Origin: Mastigias papua
Taxonomy: Eukaryota > Cnidaria > Scyphozoa > Rhizostomeae > Mastigiidae
Direction of reading: 5' to 3'
DNA: 64,000 nt
NCBI GenBank assembly: GCA_964019165.1
Contig: OZ025271.1
Span: 64,501 to 128,500 of the forward strand
The translations under genes and the position numbers were made by a program. Below, piece by piece: positions 53,001-62,342 of the stretch. The notes under the pieces are model-generated. The model ran no database searches. It had not been told where the DNA came from and saw nothing but the letters and a program-made list of their open reading frames with translations. The number at the start of each line of letters is the position of its first letter. Position 1 is the first letter of the stretch.

Positions 53001-53495
53001 ACTAGCCTTATTATCATTATCATTTATGTGTGCAATGGGTGTTTTCTGGTGTGATAAACAGTTATGGTCTGATCTGTTGATACCTAAGGCACTGCCATCA
53101 TCTGCACACAATCTATTATTGTAGATGAAATTTATCCAGGCTACTATCACCATCAGACATGGTTGTAGGACATTAATGCTGTACCAGTGGCCTATAGTAT
53201 TATTTTCTGATCTCATGGAGTAGTATCAACTTCATCCAACAAGCTACACCTTTACTGAACGTTATATCGTGCTGCCAAGTCAGCCAACCTTGCTTGGCGT
53301 TTACAGATTTCATTTGTAGGTGTTGCTGCGATTAAAGTTAACTCATTGTCTCTTCAGTTAATTAATGTGTTAAAAATGAATTATTTGATCTACTGTTTCT
53401 CTTTGTGACATGTAATATCCATAGGCATTATGTGTATGGGATTTTTCTGAAGTTTTGCGTATAAGCCCAAAAAGTAAATGTCTCAATGCCAGCTC
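50061..53495. other. Interior of E1 without recognised gene
   Basis: T-rich on the plus strand, mostly stop-dense. Traces of broken coding such as SETRPSVDNIKGLNDVQC near 50140-50200. No transposase motif found. Confidence 0.4.
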
Positions 53496-53546
53496 TAAAA
53501 TCTCGTACAGCTCTGTAGGGAACTAGGCCGATGACGTAATAGAATT

Positions 53547-53823
53547 GGAAAATTAAACGAACCTACCTGTAGGTGAAGTTTGATTGAAATTCTGTAAGTC
53601 ATCGGCCGTGACCGGAAGAGCTGTACGCCCTCCCGTCTTATTTTATTACCCTACCCTTTTCTATTTAGAATCTTGTATTTATTTGTCATTGATACATTTA
53701 CTACTCTAAAGACTGGTTCACATGCGCTGCGGCACACTATCTCGTACAGCTCTTCCGGTCACGGCCGATGACTTACAGAATTTCAATCAAACTTCACCTA
53801 CAGGTAGGTTCGTTTAATTTTCC
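53547..53823. mobile_element. Small DNA element E2 (277 bp, 81-bp inverted repeats, AATT duplications)
   Basis: The left end GGAAAATTAAACGAACCTAC and the next 61 bp are repeated inverted to 53823. AATT lies on both sides (53543-53546 and 53824-53827), the left copy shared with E1. Its right half includes CTGGTTCACATGCGCTGCGG, also found inverted just inside the left end of E1, so E1 and E2 are related. Non-coding and foldback-like. Confidence 0.75.
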
Positions 53824-53827
53824 AATT

Positions 53828-54420
53828 ATAGGGGGAGATTTTAATGCACAAGTTGGAAGTAGAGAACTGAGAGTCGACACAGAGACATGTGAATGGTTTA
53901 GAATAGACAAAATGACCGTTGCATGAAGAGATATGATCAGCTGGATAGAAATTATTGGATTCTGTTGGATAAATTCATACTTTGACCACCCAGATAGAGG
54001 AACTTGGTACAACAACAGAAATAATTTATGGGATGAAATTGATGCTTTTATTCGGACAAAGGAGGAAAGGATAAAGATGGTGAGAAGAATAGCAACAGAT
54101 AGTGAGTTCACCTTGTCTGACCACAAACCAAAGACTATGAGAATTATAGATGAAGGGCCAAAGTGCAAAAAATCAAAACAGAGGGAAAATGTAAGAAAGA
54201 TTGGTTGGCAAAAGCTTGACAACACGAGCATGACATTGAAGTTTCAAGAAGAGATGAGGACAAGCATGAATACTGCCAGGCAAGATTCAAAGGGCATAAG
54301 CTTGGACAGGCTGTCAAGAACTTTAAAAGAAGTTGGAGAGAACACAGCTGGACTGAAGACAAACAGAGAGCCTGAATCCTTGTTTTCATGGGCGGGAAAG
54401 AGAGATAAGCAAATATAAAG
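53828..54420 (+). pseudogene. LINE endonuclease, C-terminal half
   Basis: IIGGDFNAQVGSRELRV (the GDFN catalytic block of APE endonucleases), then after a frameshift NSYFDHPDRGTWYNNRNN, EIDAFIRTKEERIKM and TDSEFTLSDHKPKTM, with the terminal SDH catalytic block intact. The following coil leads toward the reverse transcriptase. The frame ends near 54418. Confidence 0.8.
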
Positions 54421-55368
54421 ATAAGATTATGACATATACTGAGAGAATGTAGAATACTGAAAATGAAGAGCAAAAGAGATTATATTGTAGGAAAAAGGAG
54501 AGAGGTAAGAAGTAATTTCCAAAAGGACAAGAACAGTGGGAAACAGAGTGGTGGGAAAAGAAAATCCAAGAATGCATGGAAGCTGAGGACAAGATAAATA
54601 ATGAAAAATTATATAAACTTTTGAAAGTGGTTGGAGTAAAGGACATGAATAAGGGTTCAATGCAGGAAGAATTTTCCACACCTGACAATTATAGGAGGCA
54701 CTTTGAAAAAGTATCTAAAGACAGATTTGAGAGAACAATGGAAGAGATTGAAGAGGTGAAAAACAGTATACCACAAATAGAAGATATTGAAAAGTTAGAA
54801 AGGGCAGCGGAGATTGAGGAGGAGACATCAAGAAATGAATTTCAAAATGAAGTAACGAAACTAAAGAATGGAGCCCCAGGTGAAGATGGTGTACTGATAA
54901 AAGTTTTAAGGCAAGCAGGAGATGAAATAATGAAATGTACTCTAGAGATTGTACAAAGAATGATAGGTCAGATGCAGATTCCTGGGAGAGAGACATAAAA
55001 ACTGGGCTATTGGAGCCACTGCACAAAAAAGGAGACAGGAAAGAAGTCAACAATTATAGAGGGGTCTGTTTGCTTTCAATGGTAAGCAGAATTTTAGCTA
55101 GAATAATGGCAACTAGATTGATGAGTTGGATTGAAGATATTGAGTACATAGATGTCACTCAGTGTGGGTTTAGGACAGGCAGATCATTAGCTGATGCTGC
55201 ACAAATTATAATAAGAGTGAATGAGGAAGTTAAAAGGGTAACAGGTGGAGTTAATGATATACAAGATACAAGTGAAGATCACCCTATGGCAATTCTTATG
55301 AACATTATAAAAGCTTATCCAAGAGTGAATAGGAAAATCATGTGGCATATTCTGAGGAAGTTGGGATG
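54421..55368 (+). pseudogene. LINE reverse transcriptase, fingers region
   Basis: A helical linker (54576 on), then EVTKLKNGAPGEDGVLIKVL, a frameshift near 54990, then LLEPLHKKGDRKEVNNYRG, CLLSMVSRILARIMATRL and QCGFRTGRSLADAAQII. It ends at ILMNIIKAYPRVNRK, where the motif A aspartate of active enzymes appears to be Asn. Frame broken after 55368. Confidence 0.8.
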
Positions 55369-55489
55369 AGGGAAAGGATGCTTAAAACTATGAAAAATCA
55401 GCATGAAAAGACTGTATAGAAAGTAAAGGGAAGAAATGCAGTGAGTGAGAGTTGAGTACCATAAAGAGGGTTAAGGGAGGGGTGTACAA

Positions 55490-56365
55490 TATCAACAGTT
55501 TTGTTTAGCATATTCCATGCATGTGTTATGAACAGGGCAAATGAGGAGACGAGGAAGGATGCAAGGAAAGAGAATTTGCAATTGGGATTACCATGGATTT
55601 GGATGCTGGGTTTTTCTCTTCAACCAAAGTTACAGAGCAAAGCAATGCAGAGTTCAGAAAATGAAAGAATACAAATATTATAATCATTGTTTGCTGATGA
55701 ACCAACAATATTAGGAAGGAAAAATGAGATTCCCAAAGGAAGGACATTGTAGTTGAATAGAGGAGATATGAGTAAATTTGAGGGAAAATGTCACCCAGAT
55801 AAAGAGGAACATGTGTACTTTGGAGAGAAAGCAAATGAGACAACATGGATGGTAGGAATATTACATGGCAGAGAAAAGGATACTCAAGAGAGACTGAAGA
55901 GGGGAAGACAAGCAGTGTGGAAAGTGAGGAAAAGGTTGATGAAAACAAGACTAAGTAGAAAAACTCAAGCTGCAATAGTGGAAACAGATGTTGAATCATC
56001 AGTATTATTTGATTATAGTATTAGACCTTGGAGAATAAGTGAAGTTACTAAATTGCAGAGAGTAATAGATGAAGCTTATAGGCATATTTGGAGCAGGAGA
56101 AATAGGGGGTCAATAAAACACCAAATGTAGAAAAAGAATATCAACATGTTTGTGATGCGAGAAATACTAAATGTCGCATCTCTTAGATCCAAGATAGAGA
56201 AAAGAAGTTTGCAAATAATTGGACACATACTGAGGATGGACAACTCAAGAAAAACAAAGCAAGTGACACTTAGATGGTATCAGAATGATGGCATAAGAGG
56301 AGGGCAGCAGAGTACAGTACAATATTGGAGAAAAATTATTAGAGAAGCAGGAGTTGACTCATAGA
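55490..56365 (+). pseudogene. LINE reverse transcriptase, palm and thumb
   Basis: LFSIFHACVMNRANEETRKD, then, across a frameshift and stop near 55680, LFADEPTILGRKNEIPKG. The expected FADD active-site box has become FADE. Then VRKRLMKTRLSRKTQAAI, SIRPWRISEVTKLQRVI and LQIIGHILRMDNSRKT, the usual post-palm blocks. Several stops. Inactive. Confidence 0.8.
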
Positions 56366-56373
56366 ATATAGAC

Positions 56374-57097
56374 ATGCATGTATTGGATAGAAAGAGATGG
56401 AGAAATGTGATTGACAGAAGGATGAATAAGATAAGAGAGTGGGGAAAACATATGACAACAATACAAAGGGAAAAGAATACAATCAGAAGGAGTGAAAGAG
56501 ATCAACGAGGGCGACACCTACTCATTTGTGACTGGGAAGAGTGTGGAAAAGTTTGTAGGACAAGAGCAGGATTGAAAGCCCACCAACGGATGAAGCATAG
56601 AATGATAGTGAGAATAGTTAAATGCAAAGAGTGTGGAGAAGAGTTCAATAGGTGTGAAGTGAGATAAAACCATGAGCAGTACCGTCAAGGCACAAAAAGG
56701 GGGACATGTCCGTACTGTTTACGTGTTCTGAGCATTTCAAACATAGCTCGGCATACACGGAAATGTGGGTTAACAAATGAACTCAAGACGGAGTATTGCA
56801 GGGTGGAAAAGATTGGGGGTAAATGTGACACCTGCAAATGTGATGTATGTGGTGAAGAAATGAGCAAGGGATATGAAGCTTCATGAAAGGAATGAACATT
56901 AAGAGTGAAGAACTCTACTGACATTTTGTTACTGGGAAACTGGATAGACAGGGCAGCAATAGGCAGTTGTAATGACCTAACAAGACAAGACAAGATCAAA
57001 CAAATGTATGAAAGCCCAAATAAGAATGTATCAGAAGGTGAAAAAGCAGAAAATGAATTGAAGAACATGCAAAATGCAAATGAAGTAGGTTCATGGT
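56374..57097 (+). pseudogene. LINE C-terminal zinc-finger region
   Basis: CDWEECGKVCRTRAGLKAH... is a C2H2 finger (C-x4-C-x12-H), followed by CKECGEEFNRCEVR, then beyond a stop CPYCLRVLSISNIARHTRKC and CDTCKCDVCGEEM. The frame from 56905 continues into a Lys/Glu-rich tail cut by the LTR element at 57098. Such fingers in LINE C-termini are thought to bind template RNA or target DNA. Confidence 0.75.
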
Positions 57098-57186
57098 TGT
57101 AGGTATGTAGTTATGCATCTATAGGACATTATGTTACACAGTTGCCATAGTAACTTGCACATGCTCATAGATCAGGAGTTATTACA
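57098..57186 (+). repeat. 5' LTR (89 bp)
   Basis: Begins TGTAGGTATGTAGTTATGC and ends AGGAGTTATTACA. Five substitutions relative to the 3' copy. Confidence 0.9.
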
Positions 57187-57187
57187 A

Positions 57188-57200
57188 TGGCAACGAGGAT
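57188..57200 (+). promoter_or_regulatory. Primer binding site
   Basis: TGGCAACGAGGAT lies one base after the 5' LTR, the expected place for a tRNA 3'-end complement. The tRNA identity is not determined. Confidence 0.6.
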
Positions 57201-57321
57201 TCTTATCCTTGTCTTGCGCGATTTCATTTCTGCTTTCCACCATAGCGACTATCGGTGCTGCCAAATCACTATTGCGATTACTAACAGTATGATAGATGAT
57301 CACGAATAAGTTCAAGCGTCT

Positions 57322-58300
57322 GCAGCGGTGGCTGAAGTTAAGTACATACAAACTGGGATTCAGTTGTACCTTCATTGTATTAGAAATAAGCTGAATACTG
57401 GTATTGATTGGGAGGAATGGTCGAAAATTTTTGATGAGGAAGTACAATTGTTAAAGGTGGAAGGTAATGGAGACAAATTGATATGTTTACGGAGATATGG
57501 GGGCAAAGAAATACGGAGGTTAGTAAAACATTTACCAATGCCTGATGCAGAAGAAAATGATACAGACTTCCAGCAAGCTGTTCTAAATTAAATGCTCATT
57601 TCATCCCCAAAAAGATCAAGTAACATGCAAGATATCAATTCAGCCAAAAGCAGATGCAGGCAGGAGAGTCCATAGCAAGCTATTCGGCAAGACTGGGGGA
57701 AAAGGCAGAGCATTGTCAATTTGACGATGTAAATGACCGGATACTATGAGCATATTATACAAGACACAAAGAATGAAGGACTGGTGAGAAAAGCAATACA
57801 AGGTAAGTAGGATTTAGATAAGTTCATAGCAGAAGCTGGGGACAGAGACATTCCAATCAGAAATTAAAGATATGAAAACAGACTTCAATGTTGCCAATAA
57901 AATGCAGAGTAATTTAAGAGAGAGGGGTTCCCCAAGAGGTTTCAGAGGTAGAACAACTCATATCAGAAGTAGAGATCAACCAAAAGGAAGGACCATACAA
58001 ATGAAAAGTCACAAATATACCATAAGAAATGTTTCTTCTGTGATCAACATCACTCTTTTGGAAACAAGCAGGACTGCCCAGCATTTGGAAAACAGTGCTT
58101 GAAATGAGGAAGAAATGACAATTGTGCTGCATGCTGCTGTAGAGGTCGCACACATGCATCCCGAGGACGTAGGCAATGGCGAGGGAACAGAGGATAAGCC
58201 TGGCAGCAACGGGGGAAACAAGAACATAATGCAGTGAAGAAAGCTGGGAATGATGGTAATAATGATTCAGATGATAACATATTTATGCAGTGGGAAAAAC
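57322..58300 (+). pseudogene. gag remnant
   Basis: The capsid-like part reads GIDWEEWSKIFDEEVQLL and GNGDKLICLRRYGGKEIRRL, then is broken at 57589. The nucleocapsid region (from about 58020) reads CFFCDQHHSFGNKQDCPAFG, followed by a second Cys cluster with one Cys replaced by a stop. At least three stops or frameshifts. Confidence 0.75.
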
Positions 58301-58339
58301 ATGTAGTCAAATCAACTAAGGCGGAGAATACCACAAAAC

Positions 58340-58670
58340 TAAGAACAATGAAATTGATACTAAATGTAAGCAAGATACAGGAGCAACAGTAAACATTATG
58401 GATGAGTTCCAGTACAATCAACTCAAGAGAACATCCCACAATACAGCTGAACTAGAACAATACAAAGAAAAGGTTAGGAAAATGCAGAGTGAATTAAGTG
58501 TCAAGGGAGAGGTTCCAGTGACCGTCAGAAATGCTACAAGAGGAATTAAGACATCATTTCTTGTCAAGAATGGAAAGATAGATTCATCGCAATTGACCTC
58601 AAAGCAATCACTTGAAGAACTTGGAGTAGTACAGATTGAGCTTAATGGTACATTTAAAGAAAAGAATTAG
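58340..58670 (+). pseudogene. Retroviral-type aspartic protease remnant
   Basis: The active-site block QDTGATVNIMDEF starts near 58377 and keeps D-T-G. The frame runs to the stop at 58668-58670. Upstream frames are interrupted. Confidence 0.75.
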
Positions 58671-58679
58671 CTCAGAATA

Positions 58680-59470
58680 AAGCAAGTCCTCACATACAGC
58701 ATTCAAAGACAGATGTATCGCTTACATAATACAAAGATGTCTTTGAAGGTATAGGATTAATTCAATACCCTAAAACAGAACCAGAAATCAAAGCAGACTT
58801 AGAAATGAAAGAAAGTGAAATTCATGTAGCACAAAAGTCACGTCGTGTACCATACCACTTAGAAGAACCATGGAAGAAGTGGCTTGAAGAAGGTGAGGCA
58901 GAAGGAATATTTGAACATGGTGCAATCCGCTTGCAGTTCAACCTAAACCAAAGTATGCAGACAGAGACAAAGTAGAACCACAACAGATAAGAGCAAGCAT
59001 TGATATGAGAGTACCTAACAGTAACATAAAGTGCAGCAGGTGTGTACAAGCACCAATAGTGGAAGATCTTACTTATGCCCTAAGAGAATGCACAGTATTT
59101 AGCAAATTAGATTTAAAAAGTGGATACCACAGACTTGCCATTGATGAAGCGTCTGCAAAAGTTTCCACATTCAGTACCCCATACATGGGGAAATTATTGA
59201 CTGCAAAGACTTGTTTTTGGAGCAAGATCCTCTCAAGATGTGTTTGATCAAGCCATGTATAGAATATTTAGTGATATAGCAAATTGCAAGAACCAAAGAG
59301 ATGATATTATAATAGGAGGAAAATCAGAGCATGAACATGAGGAAGTATTATAGCAGGTTCTCCAGAGGGCAGCAATTATTAAAAATTAACAGAGAGAAGT
59401 GTGAATTCAACAAGAATCAGATTGCATTTTTGGTCATATATTCAAAGGCAAAGGACTAAAAGCAGATGAA
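58680..59470 (+). pseudogene. LTR-element reverse transcriptase remnant
   Basis: Broken frames show SRRVPYHLEEPWKKWLEE, then CTVFSKLDLKSGYHRLAID (motif A region), then QRDDIIIGGKSEHEHEE, where the YxDD box reads QRDD. Frameshifts near 58950-59000 and 59215 and several stops. Inactive. Confidence 0.82.
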
Positions 59471-60178
59471 ACCAAGGTTAGAGCCATAACTTAATGTAGC
59501 AGGCCTGAAAGCAAAGAGGAAGTTAGAAGTTTTCTTGGAATTATAGGTTATCTTGACACTTTTATTCCAAATTATGCAGTGATAACAGCATCCATACGGA
59601 GACTAACAGAGGAAAAGATACATTTTCAGTGGGGAAAGGAACAAGAAAGTTCATTCAAAAAGTTGAAAGAGGCTGTATCCAAAGTAACAACAATATCGTA
59701 TTTTGATCCTCACAAGCAGACAATACTCAGAACAGAGGCCCGTTTCAATGAAGGAATAGCAGCTGGATTATTCCAAATGTCAAAAGATGGGATAAAGCCA
59801 GTTCATTTCATTAGCAGAGCATTTCGTGAGGTAGAGAGAAGATATAGCCAAACTGAAAAGGATGCTTTAGTAATAAGATGGGCAACACAGCGACTCAGAA
59901 TATACCTCATTGGAGCACCAAACTTCAAGATTGTGACAGCACACAAACCCTTACTTCCAATGTTCAATAAGCCAAACCAGAAAATGCCACAAAGAATAGA
60001 GAAATGGATAATGGGAATACAGGGTATGATTTTGAAGTCAATTATGAACCAGGCAAAGATGAAGCAGATCCACTTGACTACTTGTCAAGGCCCCCCTTTA
60101 ACATCTAAAGGTGATAGCAGCAACTCAGAACAGATGGTGAAGCATCTCACAAAACCTGAAAATGGCAACTGTTATTGA
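59471..60178 (+). pseudogene. LTR-element RT connection and RNase H remnant
   Basis: ESKEEVRSFLGIIGYLDTF precedes the longest frame (59579-60178), with SIRRLTEEKIHFQWGKEQE. RNase H follows: ILRTEARFNEGIAAGLFQ, where the first catalytic Asp (normally xDAS) is not conserved, then RYSQTEKDALVIRWATQRLR with the conserved Glu. Confidence 0.82.
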
Positions 60179-61130
60179 GAAACTGCAAGAAGAGACCGCC
60201 ACAGACAAAATACTACAGAAACGTAGAGAGCAAATGAGGAAAGGTAACCGGGGCTGCAAAGCAAAAAGTATGGAGTTAGAGCCATATTGTCATATAAGAG
60301 ATGAACTATCTGAAATAAATGGACTGGTGTATAGGCAAGAGACAATTGCGATTCCACAAACATTGCAGGGGAAAATGACCAACATTGGACATACGATGGG
60401 ATATTTAGGCAAGAGTAAAACAAAACAGATGATAAGAGCTAGGTATTGGTTTCCATACATGAATGACATGATAGAAGACGCATGTGACAAGTGCTATGAG
60501 TCTAAAGTTGTATCCAAGGAGAAGAAATATGAGCCAATTAAGCCTACATAAATTCCAAAGAAAGCTTGGGAACATGTGATTGTTGACTTTTCTGGCCCCT
60601 ATCCAGATGGCCATTATAATCTTATGATGATTATTAGGAGCACACGATACCCAGTGGTAGAGTCAATCCCTAGCACAAATTTCAAAGTAACAAGACAAAG
60701 ACTAAAGAAGATATATGCTACATATGGAACACCAAGTCAGATATTGACAGACTATGGACCACCTTTCAATAACAGAGAATTTGGTCACCATAGCTTAATC
60801 CCATTACATCCTACAGCTAATGGGGAGGCTGAAGAATTCATACACCTAGTAAATACAGCCGAACAGATCTCAGCATCACAAGGATTAGGTGCATTAGCAA
60901 GGGATATATCCGTGCAAGAAATGTTAACTGCTTACAGACCACACGCATAGCCACTGGAATTGAACCTTACAGATTAATGCAGAACAGAGAGATCAGAACT
61001 AGAATAGACTACCAATACCCAAATGAACATATTAAAGTAGAGAGCTTTGATGTGGACAGGACAGTTGCTAAATACAAGGAAAAGATGAAGGAACAGCGAG
61101 AAAATAAACAAAAGCAAAGAACATTCTGAT
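60162..61130 (+). pseudogene. LTR-element integrase remnant
   Basis: Zinc-binding domain GHTMGYLGKSKTKQMIRARY... to DACDKCYES; the second His of HHCC appears replaced. The catalytic core keeps HVIVDFSGPYPDG (first Asp), ILTDYGPPFNN (second Asp) and TANGEAEEF (Glu). Stops at 60549 and 60948. A basic tail with RPKRQTRISKKYDYY near 61530 probably belongs to the same polyprotein. Confidence 0.82.
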
Positions 61131-61726
61131 ATTTGGGGATTATGTTCTTGTAAAGCAACCCAAGAGGAATAAATGGAGCACAGAATTTAAGCCACTATTT
61201 TATGTGGTGATTGACGTAGAAGGCTCAAAGATCACTGCAAGAAGGGTAACTGATGGGAGAACAGTTGTTCGAGATGATAGTCACTTTAGGATAGTGAACA
61301 ATAGTGCTGATGATGTTGGGAATGAACAACCTAATTTAGAAGATTCAAGGAGATACCATTAGACCAGACAAGACTGTACCAGATCAGAAGCAGATAAATG
61401 AATCTGACAGACATATCACATTGGCTGAACATAAAGAAGTTAGCAATGATCACAGTAATGAATCTACTAAGGAAAATGTAGAAGTAGATGTTAGTCTACC
61501 AGAGACGACAGTGCAGGAATGTATCACCAGGACAAGACCAAAAAGGCAGACTAGAATATCAAAGAAATATGATTACTATATTCTGAAATGAGATGTGATC
61601 AAAGTGGACAGACTATATTCATATTTGCTATGACACTATTCTACTTAATTATTATGTAGGCTGTTGATTGCTATATTGAGTTATGTTGTCTGTTGTCTTG
61701 GTTAGCTGAACAGAAACTAAATTGGT

Positions 61727-61746
61727 TTTTTAATAGTTGGGAGATA
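61727..61746 (+). promoter_or_regulatory. Polypurine-tract-like sequence
   Basis: GTTGGGAGATA directly precedes the 3' LTR. It is short and imperfect. Confidence 0.4.
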
Positions 61747-61835
61747 TGTAGTTATGTAGTTATGCATCTATAGGACATTATGTTACATAGTTGCCATAGT
61801 AATTTGCACATGCTCGTAGATTAGGAGTTATTACA
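61747..61835 (+). repeat. 3' LTR (89 bp)
   Basis: Starts TGTAGTTATGTAGTTATGC and ends AGGAGTTATTACA; followed by the ATGGT target duplication. Confidence 0.9.
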
Positions 61836-61916
61836 ATGGTCGTGAAGAATTATAGGAGAGTAGTGTTCTCAGGGCCTTTTCCAAAACAACATCTGACTTT
61901 CCCAGGTTTTCAAAAC

Positions 61917-62100
61917 CAAATTCTAAAATATTCCTCGACATTTTTCAATATTCCCTGACATTTTTAAAATATTCCCTGGCATTTTTAAAATATTCCCTGA
62001 CATTTTTCAATATTCCCTGACATTTTTCAATATTCCCTAACATTTTTCAATATTCCCTGACATTTTTAAACATTCCCTGACATTTTTCAATATTCCCAGC
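61917..62100. repeat. 20-bp repeat, about nine copies
   Basis: ATATTCCCTGACATTTTTCA-type units with small variation (AAAATATTCC, GGCATTTTT). Confidence 0.88.
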
Positions 62101-62342
62101 AATTCAGTCTGGTATGTATACCAACAAAGAAGCAGAAAAACAATGAGAATGTGAAAAATCACTGCAAAATATACAATTAGGCCCACATAAATCTATCTGT
62201 ATAATGAAGAAACAAAACTACCTTAGAAAGGGACAGACAACAAGAATGGATTATTTTTTGATATCTAACTCAGGTAATCAGAAATGTTGTGTAGTAGGAT
62301 TAGTAAGGAGTAGTCGTAACTCTGTCAACCTATTACTCGTTC

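Larger units (their letters stand above)
49022..53542 (+). mobile_element. DNA transposon E1 (4.5 kb, 43-bp inverted repeats, AATT duplications)
   Basis: The left end starts CTATTACGTCATCGGCCTAG and 43 bp are repeated exactly inverted at 53500-53542. AATT flanks both sides (49018-49021 and 53543-53546). The interior includes at least two exons with good splice sites (49272-49393 and 49711-49935), a 36-42 bp coding-like repeat and about 3 kb of T-rich sequence without recognised genes. I recognise no transposase, so the superfamily is undetermined and it may be non-autonomous with a captured gene fragment. It is inserted in the endonuclease domain of the LINE. Confidence 0.75.
57098..61835 (+). 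mobile_element. Degenerate Ty3/gypsy LTR retrotransposon, Mag-like
   Basis: Two 89-bp LTRs starting TGTAG and ending TTACA, flanked by ATGGT on both sides (57093-57097 and 61836-61840). The interior follows gag, protease, reverse transcriptase, RNase H, integrase order with many stops and frameshifts. Short LTRs, the PBS TGGCAACGAGGAT and the Cys/His pattern of the nucleocapsid suggest the Mag lineage (inference). The LTRs differ at 5 of 89 positions, so the insertion is not recent. No envelope-like gene is seen. It is inserted in the LINE 3' region. Confidence 0.9.
48000..62000 (+). mobile_element. Decayed APE-type LINE with N-terminal 2A motif, interrupted twice
   Basis: Pieces in order: 5' UTR 48000-48458; start with 2A motif and endonuclease 48459-49021; insertion 49022-53823; endonuclease 53828-54420; linker and reverse transcriptase 54421-56140; C-terminal zinc fingers up to 57097; LTR retrotransposon 57098-61835; short 3' remnant from 61841. 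Removing the insertions restores reading across both breaks. Frameshifts and stops show it is dead. The C2H2 C-terminus plus APE endonuclease suggests an Ingi-like or related clade, not proven. Confidence 0.82.
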
